Origin: JBKXSZ01 sp047017005
GTDB taxonomy: Bacteria; Bacillota; Clostridia; TANB77; CAG-508
NCBI GenBank assembly: GCA_047017005.1
Contig: JBKXSZ010000003.1
Coordinates: forward strand, 13,033-77,032
Reading direction: 5' to 3'
Length of the DNA stretch: 64,000 nt
Shown: positions 8,307 to 15,659 of the stretch, piece after piece
How positions within the stretch are numbered: the first letter of the stretch is position 1
Layout of the letters: each line of letters begins with the position of its first letter
Program-made: the position numbers and the translations under genes
Notes under the pieces: model-generated
What the model saw: the letters and a program-made list of their open reading frames with translations, nothing else
Told to the model about the DNA's origin: nothing
Databases searched by the model: none

Positions 8307-8867
8307 ATGACAGTATTAGAAATATTGTTAATAGCAATAGGTTTAGCAATGGATGCTTTTGCAGTATCAATATGCAAGGGATTATCAATGAAAAAAATGA
8401 GTTGGAAAAAAGCATTAGTAGTTGGAACATATTTTGGAGTATTTCAGGGATTAATGCCAGTAATAGGATATTTTCTAGGTTCAACCTTTGAAAGTTTAGT
8501 TGCAAAAATAGATCACTGGATTGCATTTGGTTTATTAGTATTTATAGGTGCTAATATGCTGAAAGAAGCATTTGCAAATGACTCAGAAAATTGTAATGAT
8601 AATGTAGATTTTAAGACAATGGTTGTTTTAGCCATTGCAACAAGTATAGATGCATTAGCAGTTGGAATAACATTTGCATTTTTGCAAGCTAATGTATGGT
8701 TTTCAACTATAATAATTGGAATAGTTACTTTTTTAATATCTGTAATCGGTGTTAAAATTGGTAGTAAATTTGGTAATAAATATGAAAGCAAAGCAGAAAC
8801 AGCTGGTGGATTGATTTTAATATTTATGGGAATAAAAATATTATTAGAACATTTAAAAGTTTTTTAA
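8307..8867 (+). CDS. mntP: manganese efflux pump MntP
   Basis: 186 residues, full length. Six membrane segments in two three-helix repeats, each opening with the family acid motif (GLAMDAFAVS near residue 11 and ATSIDALAVG near residue 112). The paired aspartates are needed for Mn2+ export in the family. The upstream manganese riboswitch supports the assignment. GAGGTG ribosome site. Confidence 0.95.
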   Translation: MTVLEILLIAIGLAMDAFAVSICKGLSMKKMSWKKALVVGTYFGVFQGLMPVIGYFLGSTFESLVAKIDHWIAFGLLVFIGANMLKEAFANDSENCNDNVDFKTMVVLAIATSIDALAVGITFAFLQANVWFSTIIIGIVTFLISVIGVKIGSKFGNKYESKAETAGGLILIFMGIKILLEHLKVF

Positions 8868-8913
8868 AAAATTGTAATAATTTATTTATTATAATTAGAT
8901 AGGAGTCTTAATA

Positions 8914-9288
8914 ATGAATCTTAAAGAAAATGCTAAAAAGTTAAAGGAAAATATATCAACAATTTATATAGCAATGAAGAAAAAAGAAACGCCACTATAT
9001 GCCAAGATATTGGCAGGAATAACAGTAGGTTATGCTTTATCTCCAATAGATTTTGTACCTGACTTTATACCGGTTTTAGGTTATCTAGATGATATAATAA
9101 TTTTGCCAATATTTGCTTGGCTTTCAATAAAAATGATACCAAAAGAAATAATCGAAATATCTAAAGAGGAAGCAAAAGATTTATGGAAAGATGGAAAACC
9201 TAAAAAATGGTATTATGCTATACCAATAGTATTAGTATGGTGCTTAATAATATATGTTATTATAAAAAACATAATATACAAAATTTGA
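8914..9288 (+). CDS. DUF1232 (YkvA-type) membrane protein
   Basis: 124 residues. The central motif YALSPIDFVPDFIPVLGYLDD is the hallmark of DUF1232/YkvA. A hydrophobic C-terminal helix (about 97-120) gives a second membrane segment. Function is unknown in the family. It begins 46 bases after mntP with a GGAG site and may be read through from it. Confidence 0.85.
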   Translation: MNLKENAKKLKENISTIYIAMKKKETPLYAKILAGITVGYALSPIDFVPDFIPVLGYLDDIIILPIFAWLSIKMIPKEIIEISKEEAKDLWKDGKPKKWYYAIPIVLVWCLIIYVIIKNIIYKI

Positions 9289-9403
9289 TTTTGAGTAAAA
9301 TTGTAAAATATGTTATATTATTAATAGCTTTATGCTGTACCCAAAGGGGATTTTCAATAAATCTCGAAGGGTACACCTCCTAGTAGTACAAAGAGGTATA
9401 TTT

Positions 9404-9623
9404 ATGGCATTACGAGAAGATCTTTACAACACGGCTCGGCAAATAAGAGTTGAGGAAGAAACTGCGAAGAGTAATGTACACAAGATTTTTGCAGAGATTT
9501 ACTTGAAATAGCAATGTAGAATAGCTGCTATAGAAGGCAAGTATGCCGTTTTAATAGACAGTAGAACTACATTAAAAGATTTTGCAAGTGAAAATAATCT
9601 GGATTTCGATCCTCAGAATTGCG
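9404..9623 (+). pseudogene. small gene broken by in-frame TAG
   Basis: Ribosome site AGAGG precedes ATG 9404. The frame gives MALREDLYNTARQIRVEEE... for 35 codons, meets TAG at 9509, then continues open with a protein-like sequence (QCRIAAIEGKYAVLIDSRTT...). The second part looks like a true continuation, so this is probably one gene with a nonsense mutation, truncated where it joins the next pseudogene. Family not recognised. Base composition is richer in G+C than nearby genes. Confidence 0.5.
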
Positions 9624-9995
9624 ATGTTAGTTGGATTATGGCATTTCCTTGTTCCAACAATGTTTCAGTGGTATGATTATTTACCAACGCAATATGAGAA
9701 TTTAATTGTTGGAATAGATTATACTAATTATTGTTTTTCTGCTTTATTATTTGGAAGTAGTTTATTATTAATATTATGGGGAAAAAGAGCATTTACAGAA
9801 AATAGAGAATCAAAAGAAATGTATTTTTTCTTAACTATAATATGGTTAATTAGATCAAGTCTTGCAACATTTATAGAACCATGACCTCTTGAACCTATTC
9901 CTTGGGCAGCAATACTTCAATTAGCTATGTCAGATTTATTAGCAATAGGTATGGTAATAATGAGTTTTAAATTTTATAAAATAATAAACTATTAG
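9624..9995 (+). pseudogene. membrane-protein gene with in-frame TGA
   Basis: From ATG 9624 the frame encodes MLVGLWHFLVPTMFQWYDYL and two or three hydrophobic helices. It meets TGA at 9882 and continues in the same frame with PLEPIPWAAILQLAMSDLL and another helix to TAG at 9995. A TGG-to-TGA change (EPWPLEP to EP-stop-PLEP) would explain it. There is no ribosome site at 9624, and the 5' end is fused to the preceding broken gene. Family not recognised. Confidence 0.55.
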
Positions 9996-10013
9996 ACAAA
10001 GGAGTGAACGAAT

Positions 10014-10652
10014 ATGAAATATACAAGAATTGATTTGAATGAATGGAAAAGAGGAAATCTTTTTAAGTTTTATATTGACAATATGCGTATTGTTATGAGT
10101 TTAACTGTTGATATTGATGTGACACCGCTATATGAATTTACAAAGAAAAATAATCTAAAATTTTATCCCTCAATGCTATGGGTAGTATCAAGGGTTATCA
10201 ATGCACATGATGAATTCAAATACAGCTGGGATAGTGGTGATAATTTAATTAAATGGGACTATATTTCTCCATCTTATACTGATTTTCACAAAGAAGATGA
10301 AAGTTTCACTAAACTGGTCACAGAATATTCTGATGATTTATTTGAATTTCATGCTAGGTTTATGGCTGACAGAGAGAAATATAGAGAGCTTCGTGCAATC
10401 GTAGAAAATCAGCCACAGAATTTCTTTGATGTAACTTGCTTACCTTGGGTTAAATATACACACTTTGACCTTCATGTTTTTGATGAAGGAAAGTTCCTTG
10501 CTCCAGTGGTGACTTGGGGAAAATATGAAGAAGAACATAAAAAACTTATGATGCCACTTACTATGAATATTCATCATGCTGTTGCTGATGGTTTCCATCT
10601 ATCTAGATTTTTTAATGAGGTGCAAGAGTTAATAAATACATTTAACTTCTAA
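10014..10652 (+). CDS. CatA-like chloramphenicol acetyltransferase family protein
   Basis: 212 residues, close to type A CAT length (about 215). The catalytic motif near residue 185 is HHAVADG (classical CATs have HHAVCDG), so the catalytic His is present. The FYPSMLWVVSRVIN segment and the NFFDVTCLPW segment also align with the family. AAGGAG ribosome site. Known family members O-acetylate chloramphenicol from acetyl-CoA, but many gut homologues have not been shown to confer resistance. It lies next to pseudogenes in an accessory tract, suggesting acquisition. Confidence 0.85.
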   Translation: MKYTRIDLNEWKRGNLFKFYIDNMRIVMSLTVDIDVTPLYEFTKKNNLKFYPSMLWVVSRVINAHDEFKYSWDSGDNLIKWDYISPSYTDFHKEDESFTKLVTEYSDDLFEFHARFMADREKYRELRAIVENQPQNFFDVTCLPWVKYTHFDLHVFDEGKFLAPVVTWGKYEEEHKKLMMPLTMNIHHAVADGFHLSRFFNEVQELINTFNF

Positions 10653-10782
10653 CTAATTGTATGTATAACTACTATTCTACTGTAAATAAACTAATAGTCG
10701 AGAAAACTAAACTAATTATTGGTTTACTTTATTTATAAAGTATAGTAACATTTTATTATACTAAATCAAGGAGGTTGCAACT

Positions 10783-11178
10783 ATGAAAAGTATTGGAGAA
10801 ACCATTGCTTCTTTAAGAAAGAAAAAAGGTATAACACAAAATGAGTTAGCCGAAAAAATGAATGTTACTGATAAGGCTGTTTCAAAATGGGAAAGAGATT
10901 TATCTTGTCCTGATATTAATACAATATCAAAATTAGCGGATATACTTGATGTATCGGTTGAAGAACTTTTAGAAGCTAAAAAGAAAGACTATTCAAACAC
11001 TAAAATAAAAGATTTGATAAATTTAATATTTAAAGCAGTTTCACTGGCAATGGGAATAGCTGTGGTAGTTTTAAATATATTAAATCAAATAGATGTAAAA
11101 TCATCAATAATAATGTTGGGCTTTGGAATGATTTGTATTAGTATTTATTTATTAGATAACAAGGAAAACAAAAATTAG
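10783..11178 (+). CDS. XRE-family regulator with membrane-spanning tail
   Basis: 131 residues. An HTH_3 domain fills residues 5-60 (LRKKKGITQNELAEKMNVTD, AVSKWERDLSCPD). Two hydrophobic helices follow at about 80-100 and 105-122. This layout is common in Clostridia for membrane-tethered regulators of neighbouring transport or resistance genes. AGGAGG site. The target is unknown. Confidence 0.88.
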   Translation: MKSIGETIASLRKKKGITQNELAEKMNVTDKAVSKWERDLSCPDINTISKLADILDVSVEELLEAKKKDYSNTKIKDLINLIFKAVSLAMGIAVVVLNILNQIDVKSSIIMLGFGMICISIYLLDNKENKN

Positions 11179-11186
11179 TAATATTC

Positions 11187-11220
11187 TAAAACGAGTGATA
11201 ATTGAAAATCACTCGTTTTA
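11187..11220 (+). terminator. terminator after the XRE gene
   Basis: Perfect 13-bp stem TAAAACGAGTGAT / ATCACTCGTTTTA with an 8-base loop. The T tail is short, but the stem's own 3' side is T-rich. Confidence 0.75.
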
Positions 11221-11252
11221 ATATTATCATCTAACTAACAAATTACAAGTAT

Positions 11253-11292
11253 AAAATTAGATGTTAAAAATAATTTTACATCTAATTTTTTT
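11253..11292 (+). terminator. second terminator hairpin
   Basis: AAAATTAGATGT-T-AAAA pairs with TTTTACATCTAATTTT (one bulged T), followed by more T. The rest of the gap to 11518 shows no gene I can support. Confidence 0.7.
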
Positions 11293-11518
11293 GACTGTAT
11301 AATTAAGCCATTTGCACTTTGTTAAAATTTTAAAGAATTTTTGAAAATGGTTAAGAAGAGCTTAACAAGTAGATTTGCTAAGGTTTTTTCTTTTTTTAAT
11401 TTTTGAACTAATTTGTTCAAATTACTTTGTATTCATGAATCCAACAGGTAGAAATATTGCATCAGATTCAAATTGGAAAGGAAGAAGATCACCTTGGATA
11501 ATCTTGTTCTATTTTTCT

Positions 11519-11857
11519 TTATATTTTTTCTATACGAATAGCTAAAATGCCATATTTATGTTCTTGATCAATTGAATAAATTTGATGGATATTGTTTAAT
11601 TTCTCTTCTAGACTATTTGCCGGACCAGATATATTAAAGTCAACATCCTTAAATAAATCTTCAAACGAATTATATCTTAATAATCCTGTAACTTTAACCT
11701 TAAGGGTTTGAGATAAATCCGTTACTTTATGAAATATAATATAATCATTAAGATTAATTTTAGCTCTTTTTTCGTCATATAACCTAAGTTCAATTTTCTT
11801 AATACCTTTATCTATATTGTTAAAAGGTTTCTCATTTAGCCTCATTTCATGTGTCAT
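11519..11857 (-). CDS. ASCH-domain protein
   Basis: 112 residues from ATG 11857, with GAGGAG eight bases upstream. A GTG nine bases earlier lies inside that ribosome site and is rejected. MRLNEKPFNNIDKGIKKIEL followed by RLYDEKR is the opening signature of ASCH domains (a PUA-like beta barrel that binds RNA or modified nucleotides), with the ELRLYDEKR strand conserved. It is monocistronic. No substrate can be named. Confidence 0.85.
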   Translation of the reverse strand: MTHEMRLNEKPFNNIDKGIKKIELRLYDEKRAKINLNDYIIFHKVTDLSQTLKVKVTGLLRYNSFEDLFKDVDFNISGPANSLEEKLNNIHQIYSIDQEHKYGILAIRIEKI

Positions 11858-12074
11858 AAAAATCACTCCTCGTATTTTAAATATATATTAAATTTAAAAA
11901 TTAATCAAACTATTACTATTTAATATATGATTAAAATTTATATGCCCAAAGTATATTGTATTTTATGTACTTAGTCAATTATGGCAGAGAATGCTTTTTG
12001 ATATTTTTCCTATTCTTTTGCTATAAAATGTAGTACAATAGAAGAGAAAAAAGAGAAAAGAATAGGAGTAGATC

Positions 12075-12551
12075 ATGGAAGAAAAAACAAATGTTATGCG
12101 AATACTAGATAAAGCAAAGATACCGTACAAACGCTACTATTATGGTGATACAGATGCGATTAGTGGAGTAGAAATAGCAGAAGTATTAAAACAAAATCCA
12201 AAACAAGTATTTAAAACATTAGTAACGATGGGTAAAACAAATATCATTTATGTATTTATGATTCCAGTAGCAGAAGAGTTAGATTTGAAAAAAGCAGCTA
12301 AAGCGATAGGAGAAAAATCGATTGCTATGGTAAAATCAAAAGATTTATTAGGATTAACAGGATATATTCACGGTGGCTGTTCTCCTATTGGAATGAAAAA
12401 AAGATATTCCGTAACAATAGACTCTTCTGCAATAAATTTTTCTACTATTATTTTTAGTGCTGGGAAAATAGGATATCAAGTAGAAGTAGCTTTACAGGAT
12501 TTAGAAAAGATACTTCGCATGCAAATTTGTAATATCATATCAGATAAATAA
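12075..12551 (+). CDS. ybaK: Cys-tRNA(Pro)/YbaK-type deacylase
   Basis: 158 residues, full length for YbaK/EbsC. Conserved points are QVFKTLVTMG with the catalytic-site Lys near residue 46, and the GYIHGGCSPIGMKK loop near residue 97, diagnostic of the family. These enzymes hydrolyse mischarged Cys-tRNA(Pro). GGAG ribosome site; a possible promoter is TTGATA at 11998 with TATAAA at 12022. It ends in a terminator shared with the convergent HTH gene. Confidence 0.93.
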   Translation: MEEKTNVMRILDKAKIPYKRYYYGDTDAISGVEIAEVLKQNPKQVFKTLVTMGKTNIIYVFMIPVAEELDLKKAAKAIGEKSIAMVKSKDLLGLTGYIHGGCSPIGMKKRYSVTIDSSAINFSTIIFSAGKIGYQVEVALQDLEKILRMQICNIISDK

Positions 12552-12608
12552 AATAAGAAGAATCAAAGATTGAACAAATACCAAAAAGAAAAGATCAAGA
12601 AAGAGAAT

Positions 12609-12640
12609 AAAAGTCATCTTCCATTTTGGAGATGACTTTT
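12609..12640. terminator. bidirectional terminator between convergent genes
   Basis: AAAAGTCATCT / AGATGACTTTT, 11-bp perfect stem, with A runs before and T runs after. It serves both ybaK and the minus-strand HTH gene. Confidence 0.8.
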
Positions 12641-12642
12641 AT

Positions 12643-12885
12643 CTATTTGGTGTTTTCTTTTGGTGGTGTATATTCAATAATATCACCAATTTCGCAATCA
12701 ATAGTCTTGCAAATTCTAGCAAGCAAATTTAAGTCTACTTTTTGCATATCATTGTTGCAATATTTTAATAATTGTTTATAGTGAATTTGTCCGTTTCTAG
12801 ACAAACTAGAACGACTAATGCTGTGTGCTTTTAAATATTCGTCTAGTTTTAAATCTATTTTACCCCATTCGTCCATTTTGCTCAC
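12643..12885 (-). CDS. small Cro/C1-type HTH regulator
   Basis: 80 residues, GAGGTGAGC ribosome region. The helix-turn-helix spans about residues 8-68: a first part HSISRSSLSRNGQIHYKQLL, then VDLNLLARICKTIDCEIGDI, the typical YozG/HTH_26-type second half. There is no effector domain. Many such proteins are antitoxin-like or lone regulators. No toxin partner is adjacent. Confidence 0.82.
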   Translation of the reverse strand: MSKMDEWGKIDLKLDEYLKAHSISRSSLSRNGQIHYKQLLKYCNNDMQKVDLNLLARICKTIDCEIGDIIEYTPPKENTK

Positions 12886-12982
12886 CTCTAAGAAATATTA
12901 ACACTAAATTTTCTCCCAGACAATTAGGAAGACACCTAGTAAAGTTATGCATACTAGTAATATATACTATTTCTTTTTAAAA

Positions 12983-13010
12983 TTTTGTCGAAATTTGCAA
13001 CATAAGTATA
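12983..13010 (+). promoter_or_regulatory. probable promoter of the lipid kinase gene
   Basis: TTGTCG, a 16-base spacer, TATAAT, about 65 bases before the start codon. Confidence 0.5.
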
Positions 13011-13075
13011 ATATTATATATAATAAATAAAAATAAAAGTAAGAGCAATTGAAAATAATAAAAAAGGGGTAAAAG

Positions 13076-13948
13076 ATGGAACAAAAATATATCTTCATTA
13101 TTAATCCAAATGCAAATCGAGGAAGAAACCGAGAAGTAAAGGTGAGAATAGATAGAGTTTGCAAAAAAAGAAACCTAGACTATGAGATTCGATTTACGTA
13201 TCGAAGAGGTTCGGCTACTAAAATTGTAAAAGAATATCAAGATAAAGAATATATTATTTACGCAGTAGGCGGAGATGGATTAATCTCAGAAGTAGTAAAT
13301 GGAATAGTAGGAACAAAAAATAAGTTAGGAGTAATACCGACAGGAAGTGGAAATGATTTTGCAAGAACGATGTTAGAAATTATTCCAACAACGCAAAAAA
13401 TAGATTTAGGAAAAATCAATAATCGCTATTTCCTAAATATAGCTTGTTTAGGAATGGATGCAGATTCTGCTAATAATGTATTCCGAATGAAGAAAGTGGG
13501 AGTACCTAAAAATTGGCTATATACTACTAGCGTAGTTTATACCTTTTTTCACTATAAAGCACCAGTTATAGAACTAGCTATTAATGGGAAACGAATAAAA
13601 GATGAACTAACGATGCTTGCCATCTGTAATGGTAGATATTATGGAGGTGGATATAAAGTAGCGCCTAATGCAACAGTAAACGATGGCCTACTAGATGTAT
13701 ATTTTGTGGGAAAATTCAACCGTATTAAAATTCCTAAATATTTAATAAAAATGAGAAAAGGAAAACATGGAGAAACGGGCAAGTTTAAAATATTTAAAAC
13801 AAGCCAAGTAGAAGTAAAAAGTAATACTAAAATACGTTTTACAGTAGATGGAGAAATGCTATCCGGAAAAGAATTCAAACTTACTGTTTTAGATAAGGCT
13901 TTAACTCTTTATCGTAATCAGGACTTAGAAGGAAAAATAATAGGATAA
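13076..13948 (+). CDS. diacylglycerol/lipid kinase family protein (DagK_cat)
   Basis: 290 residues. The nucleotide-binding signature AVGGDGLISEVVNGI is near residue 63, and GVIPTGSGNDFART near residue 83, both diagnostic of DgkB/YegS/BmrU lipid kinases. The C-terminal beta-sandwich is complete (VDGEMLSGKEF). Family members phosphorylate diacylglycerol or related lipids at the inner membrane face. GGDGT of classical members reads GGDGL here. GGGG ribosome site. Confidence 0.92.
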   Translation: MEQKYIFIINPNANRGRNREVKVRIDRVCKKRNLDYEIRFTYRRGSATKIVKEYQDKEYIIYAVGGDGLISEVVNGIVGTKNKLGVIPTGSGNDFARTMLEIIPTTQKIDLGKINNRYFLNIACLGMDADSANNVFRMKKVGVPKNWLYTTSVVYTFFHYKAPVIELAINGKRIKDELTMLAICNGRYYGGGYKVAPNATVNDGLLDVYFVGKFNRIKIPKYLIKMRKGKHGETGKFKIFKTSQVEVKSNTKIRFTVDGEMLSGKEFKLTVLDKALTLYRNQDLEGKIIG

Positions 13949-14229
13949 AGTAAAAATAACCAAAAAATAAAAAGTAAATAATAAAACTATTTGACATAAA
14001 AGAAAGAATAGAAAAAATATAAAAACACTTAGAAATAAGTGTAGCAGATAAAGATGGTCTCTTTAAAGCGGGTAGTAAAAGTAGCAAGTTAAACCATAAG
14101 AATTGAAAAGAAAAATAAATAGTTAAGAAAACTTGTAAATTTTTTGAAGCTGTGGTAATATAGTAAAGTATAATAAAAGAAAAATATAAAAGCCGAAGAA
14201 AAAGCAAAGTATATTCTTTTTTTTAATGT

Positions 14230-14450
14230 AGAACAGAGAATTAGGTTATTAGCTGAGAGCCTATCTATATCAAAGAATAGAAATTTCACTTTTGAGGTGC
14301 TATTTTGAAAAGTACAGTAGAAATAGACGTATTCCTTACGTTATAGGGAAATAGAGGTTAATAGTTAAAACGGTTTTTGCTATTAACGAAATTAGGTGGT
14401 ACCACGAAATGATAGTCATTCGTCCTATATATTAGGCGAATGGCTTTTTT
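14230..14450 (+). promoter_or_regulatory. T-box riboswitch (tRNA-Phe) controlling pheST
   Basis: Stem I carries the AG-bulge region GCTGAGAG and, at 14285-14287, a specifier TTC (Phe) followed by AC. The antiterminator T-box AGGTGGTACCACG is at 14394-14406. A terminator hairpin (GTCATTCG... / ...CGAATGGC) with a T run lies at 14413-14450. Uncharged tRNA-Phe should favour readthrough into pheS. The 5' limit is approximate. The stretch 13949-14229 holds no gene I can support. Confidence 0.93.
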
Positions 14451-14571
14451 GATGCATTTACTTATCTATTTTGTATAGTAAAGAAAGAGCAAAGTGAAAA
14501 AGAAAATACTACCATAAAACAGTTATTCATTTTAAAACAAAAAATACATAAAGCAAAAAGGAGGAAAGATT

Positions 14572-15591
14572 GTGAAAGAACAAATTGAGACAATCAAACA
14601 AAATGCTATGAATCAAATAGCAGAAGCTAAAGACTTAACTTCTTTAAATGAAGTTCGAGTAAAATACTTAGGAAAAAAAGGAGAGCTTACACAAGTATTA
14701 AGAGGAATGGGAGGCTTATCTCCAGAGGAAAAACCTGTTATTGGAGCTTTAGTAAATACCGTTCGCGATGAGATTGAACTTGCGATTGAAAAAGTAGAAA
14801 AAGAATTAAAAAATAAGGAACTATTAGAAAAATTAAAATCAGAAACTATTGATGTAACCATGCCAAGTAAAAAAACAGAATTAGGAAGCATTCATCCTAT
14901 CACAAAGATATACCAAGAGATTGAAGATGTATTTGTAGGATTAGGATATGAAATTGCAGATGGACCAGAAGTAGAACTTGCAATATATAATTTTGATAAA
15001 TTAAACACCCCCAAAGACCATCCAGCAAGAGATAGTCAAGACACTTTCTATATCAATGAAGATATTGTACTTCGTAGTCAAACATCATCAGTACAAGCAA
15101 GAGTCATGGAAACACGAAAGCCACCAATCAAAATTATTTGTCCAGGTACCGTATATCGTTCCGACTCTGTAGATGCAACCCACTCACCAGTGTTCCATCA
15201 AATTGAAGGACTAGTAGTTGATAAAAATATTACCATGGCAGATTTAAAAGGAACTTTAGAAACTTTTGCCAAAAAGTGTTTAGGAGAGAACACGGTTATT
15301 CGTTTTAGACCACATCATTTCCCATTTACAGAACCATCTGCTGAAGTAGATGTATCTTGTTTCGTATGTGGAGGAAAGGGATGTAAAACTTGTAAAGGTG
15401 AAGGATGGATTGAGCTACTAGGGTGTGGAATGGTACATCCTAATGTACTTCGTAATTGTGGAATTGACCCAGATGAATATTCCGGATTTGCTTTTGGATT
15501 CGGAGCAGATAGAGTGGCAATGGCAAAATTCGGAATTGATGATTTAAGACTTCTTTATGAAAATGATGTCCGTTTTTTAAAACAATTCTAG
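14572..15591 (+). CDS. pheS: phenylalanyl-tRNA synthetase alpha subunit
   Basis: 339 residues, full length. N-terminal coiled coil, then class II core motifs: GYEIADGPEVE, FYINEDIVLRSQTSSVQARV, FRPHHFPFTEPSAEVDV and GFAFGFGADRVAM (motif 3). It pairs with PheT to charge tRNA-Phe in an alpha2beta2 enzyme. The start is GTG with GGAGG seven bases before. The CFVCGGKGCKTCKGEGW Cys-rich loop is common in bacterial PheS. Confidence 0.98.
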   Translation: MKEQIETIKQNAMNQIAEAKDLTSLNEVRVKYLGKKGELTQVLRGMGGLSPEEKPVIGALVNTVRDEIELAIEKVEKELKNKELLEKLKSETIDVTMPSKKTELGSIHPITKIYQEIEDVFVGLGYEIADGPEVELAIYNFDKLNTPKDHPARDSQDTFYINEDIVLRSQTSSVQARVMETRKPPIKIICPGTVYRSDSVDATHSPVFHQIEGLVVDKNITMADLKGTLETFAKKCLGENTVIRFRPHHFPFTEPSAEVDVSCFVCGGKGCKTCKGEGWIELLGCGMVHPNVLRNCGIDPDEYSGFAFGFGADRVAMAKFGIDDLRLLYENDVRFLKQF

Positions 15592-15659
15592 AAAGCACAT
15601 AAAAATAACAGAAGTATAAAAAAATAAAGAGAAAATTAAAAAGAATAGGAGAGAAGAAA

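Noticed and set aside
9404..9995. In-frame TAG and TGA taken as evidence of an alternative genetic code
   Set aside because: Housekeeping genes encode Trp by TGG, and TGA is a working stop (for example the gene ending at 6610), so the standard code applies.
11303..11316. TTAAGCCATTTGCA shared with 39994-40007 near the IS1182 element
   Set aside because: A 14-base match is expected by chance in AT-rich DNA of this length, flanks differ, and it is not found at the other side of the element.
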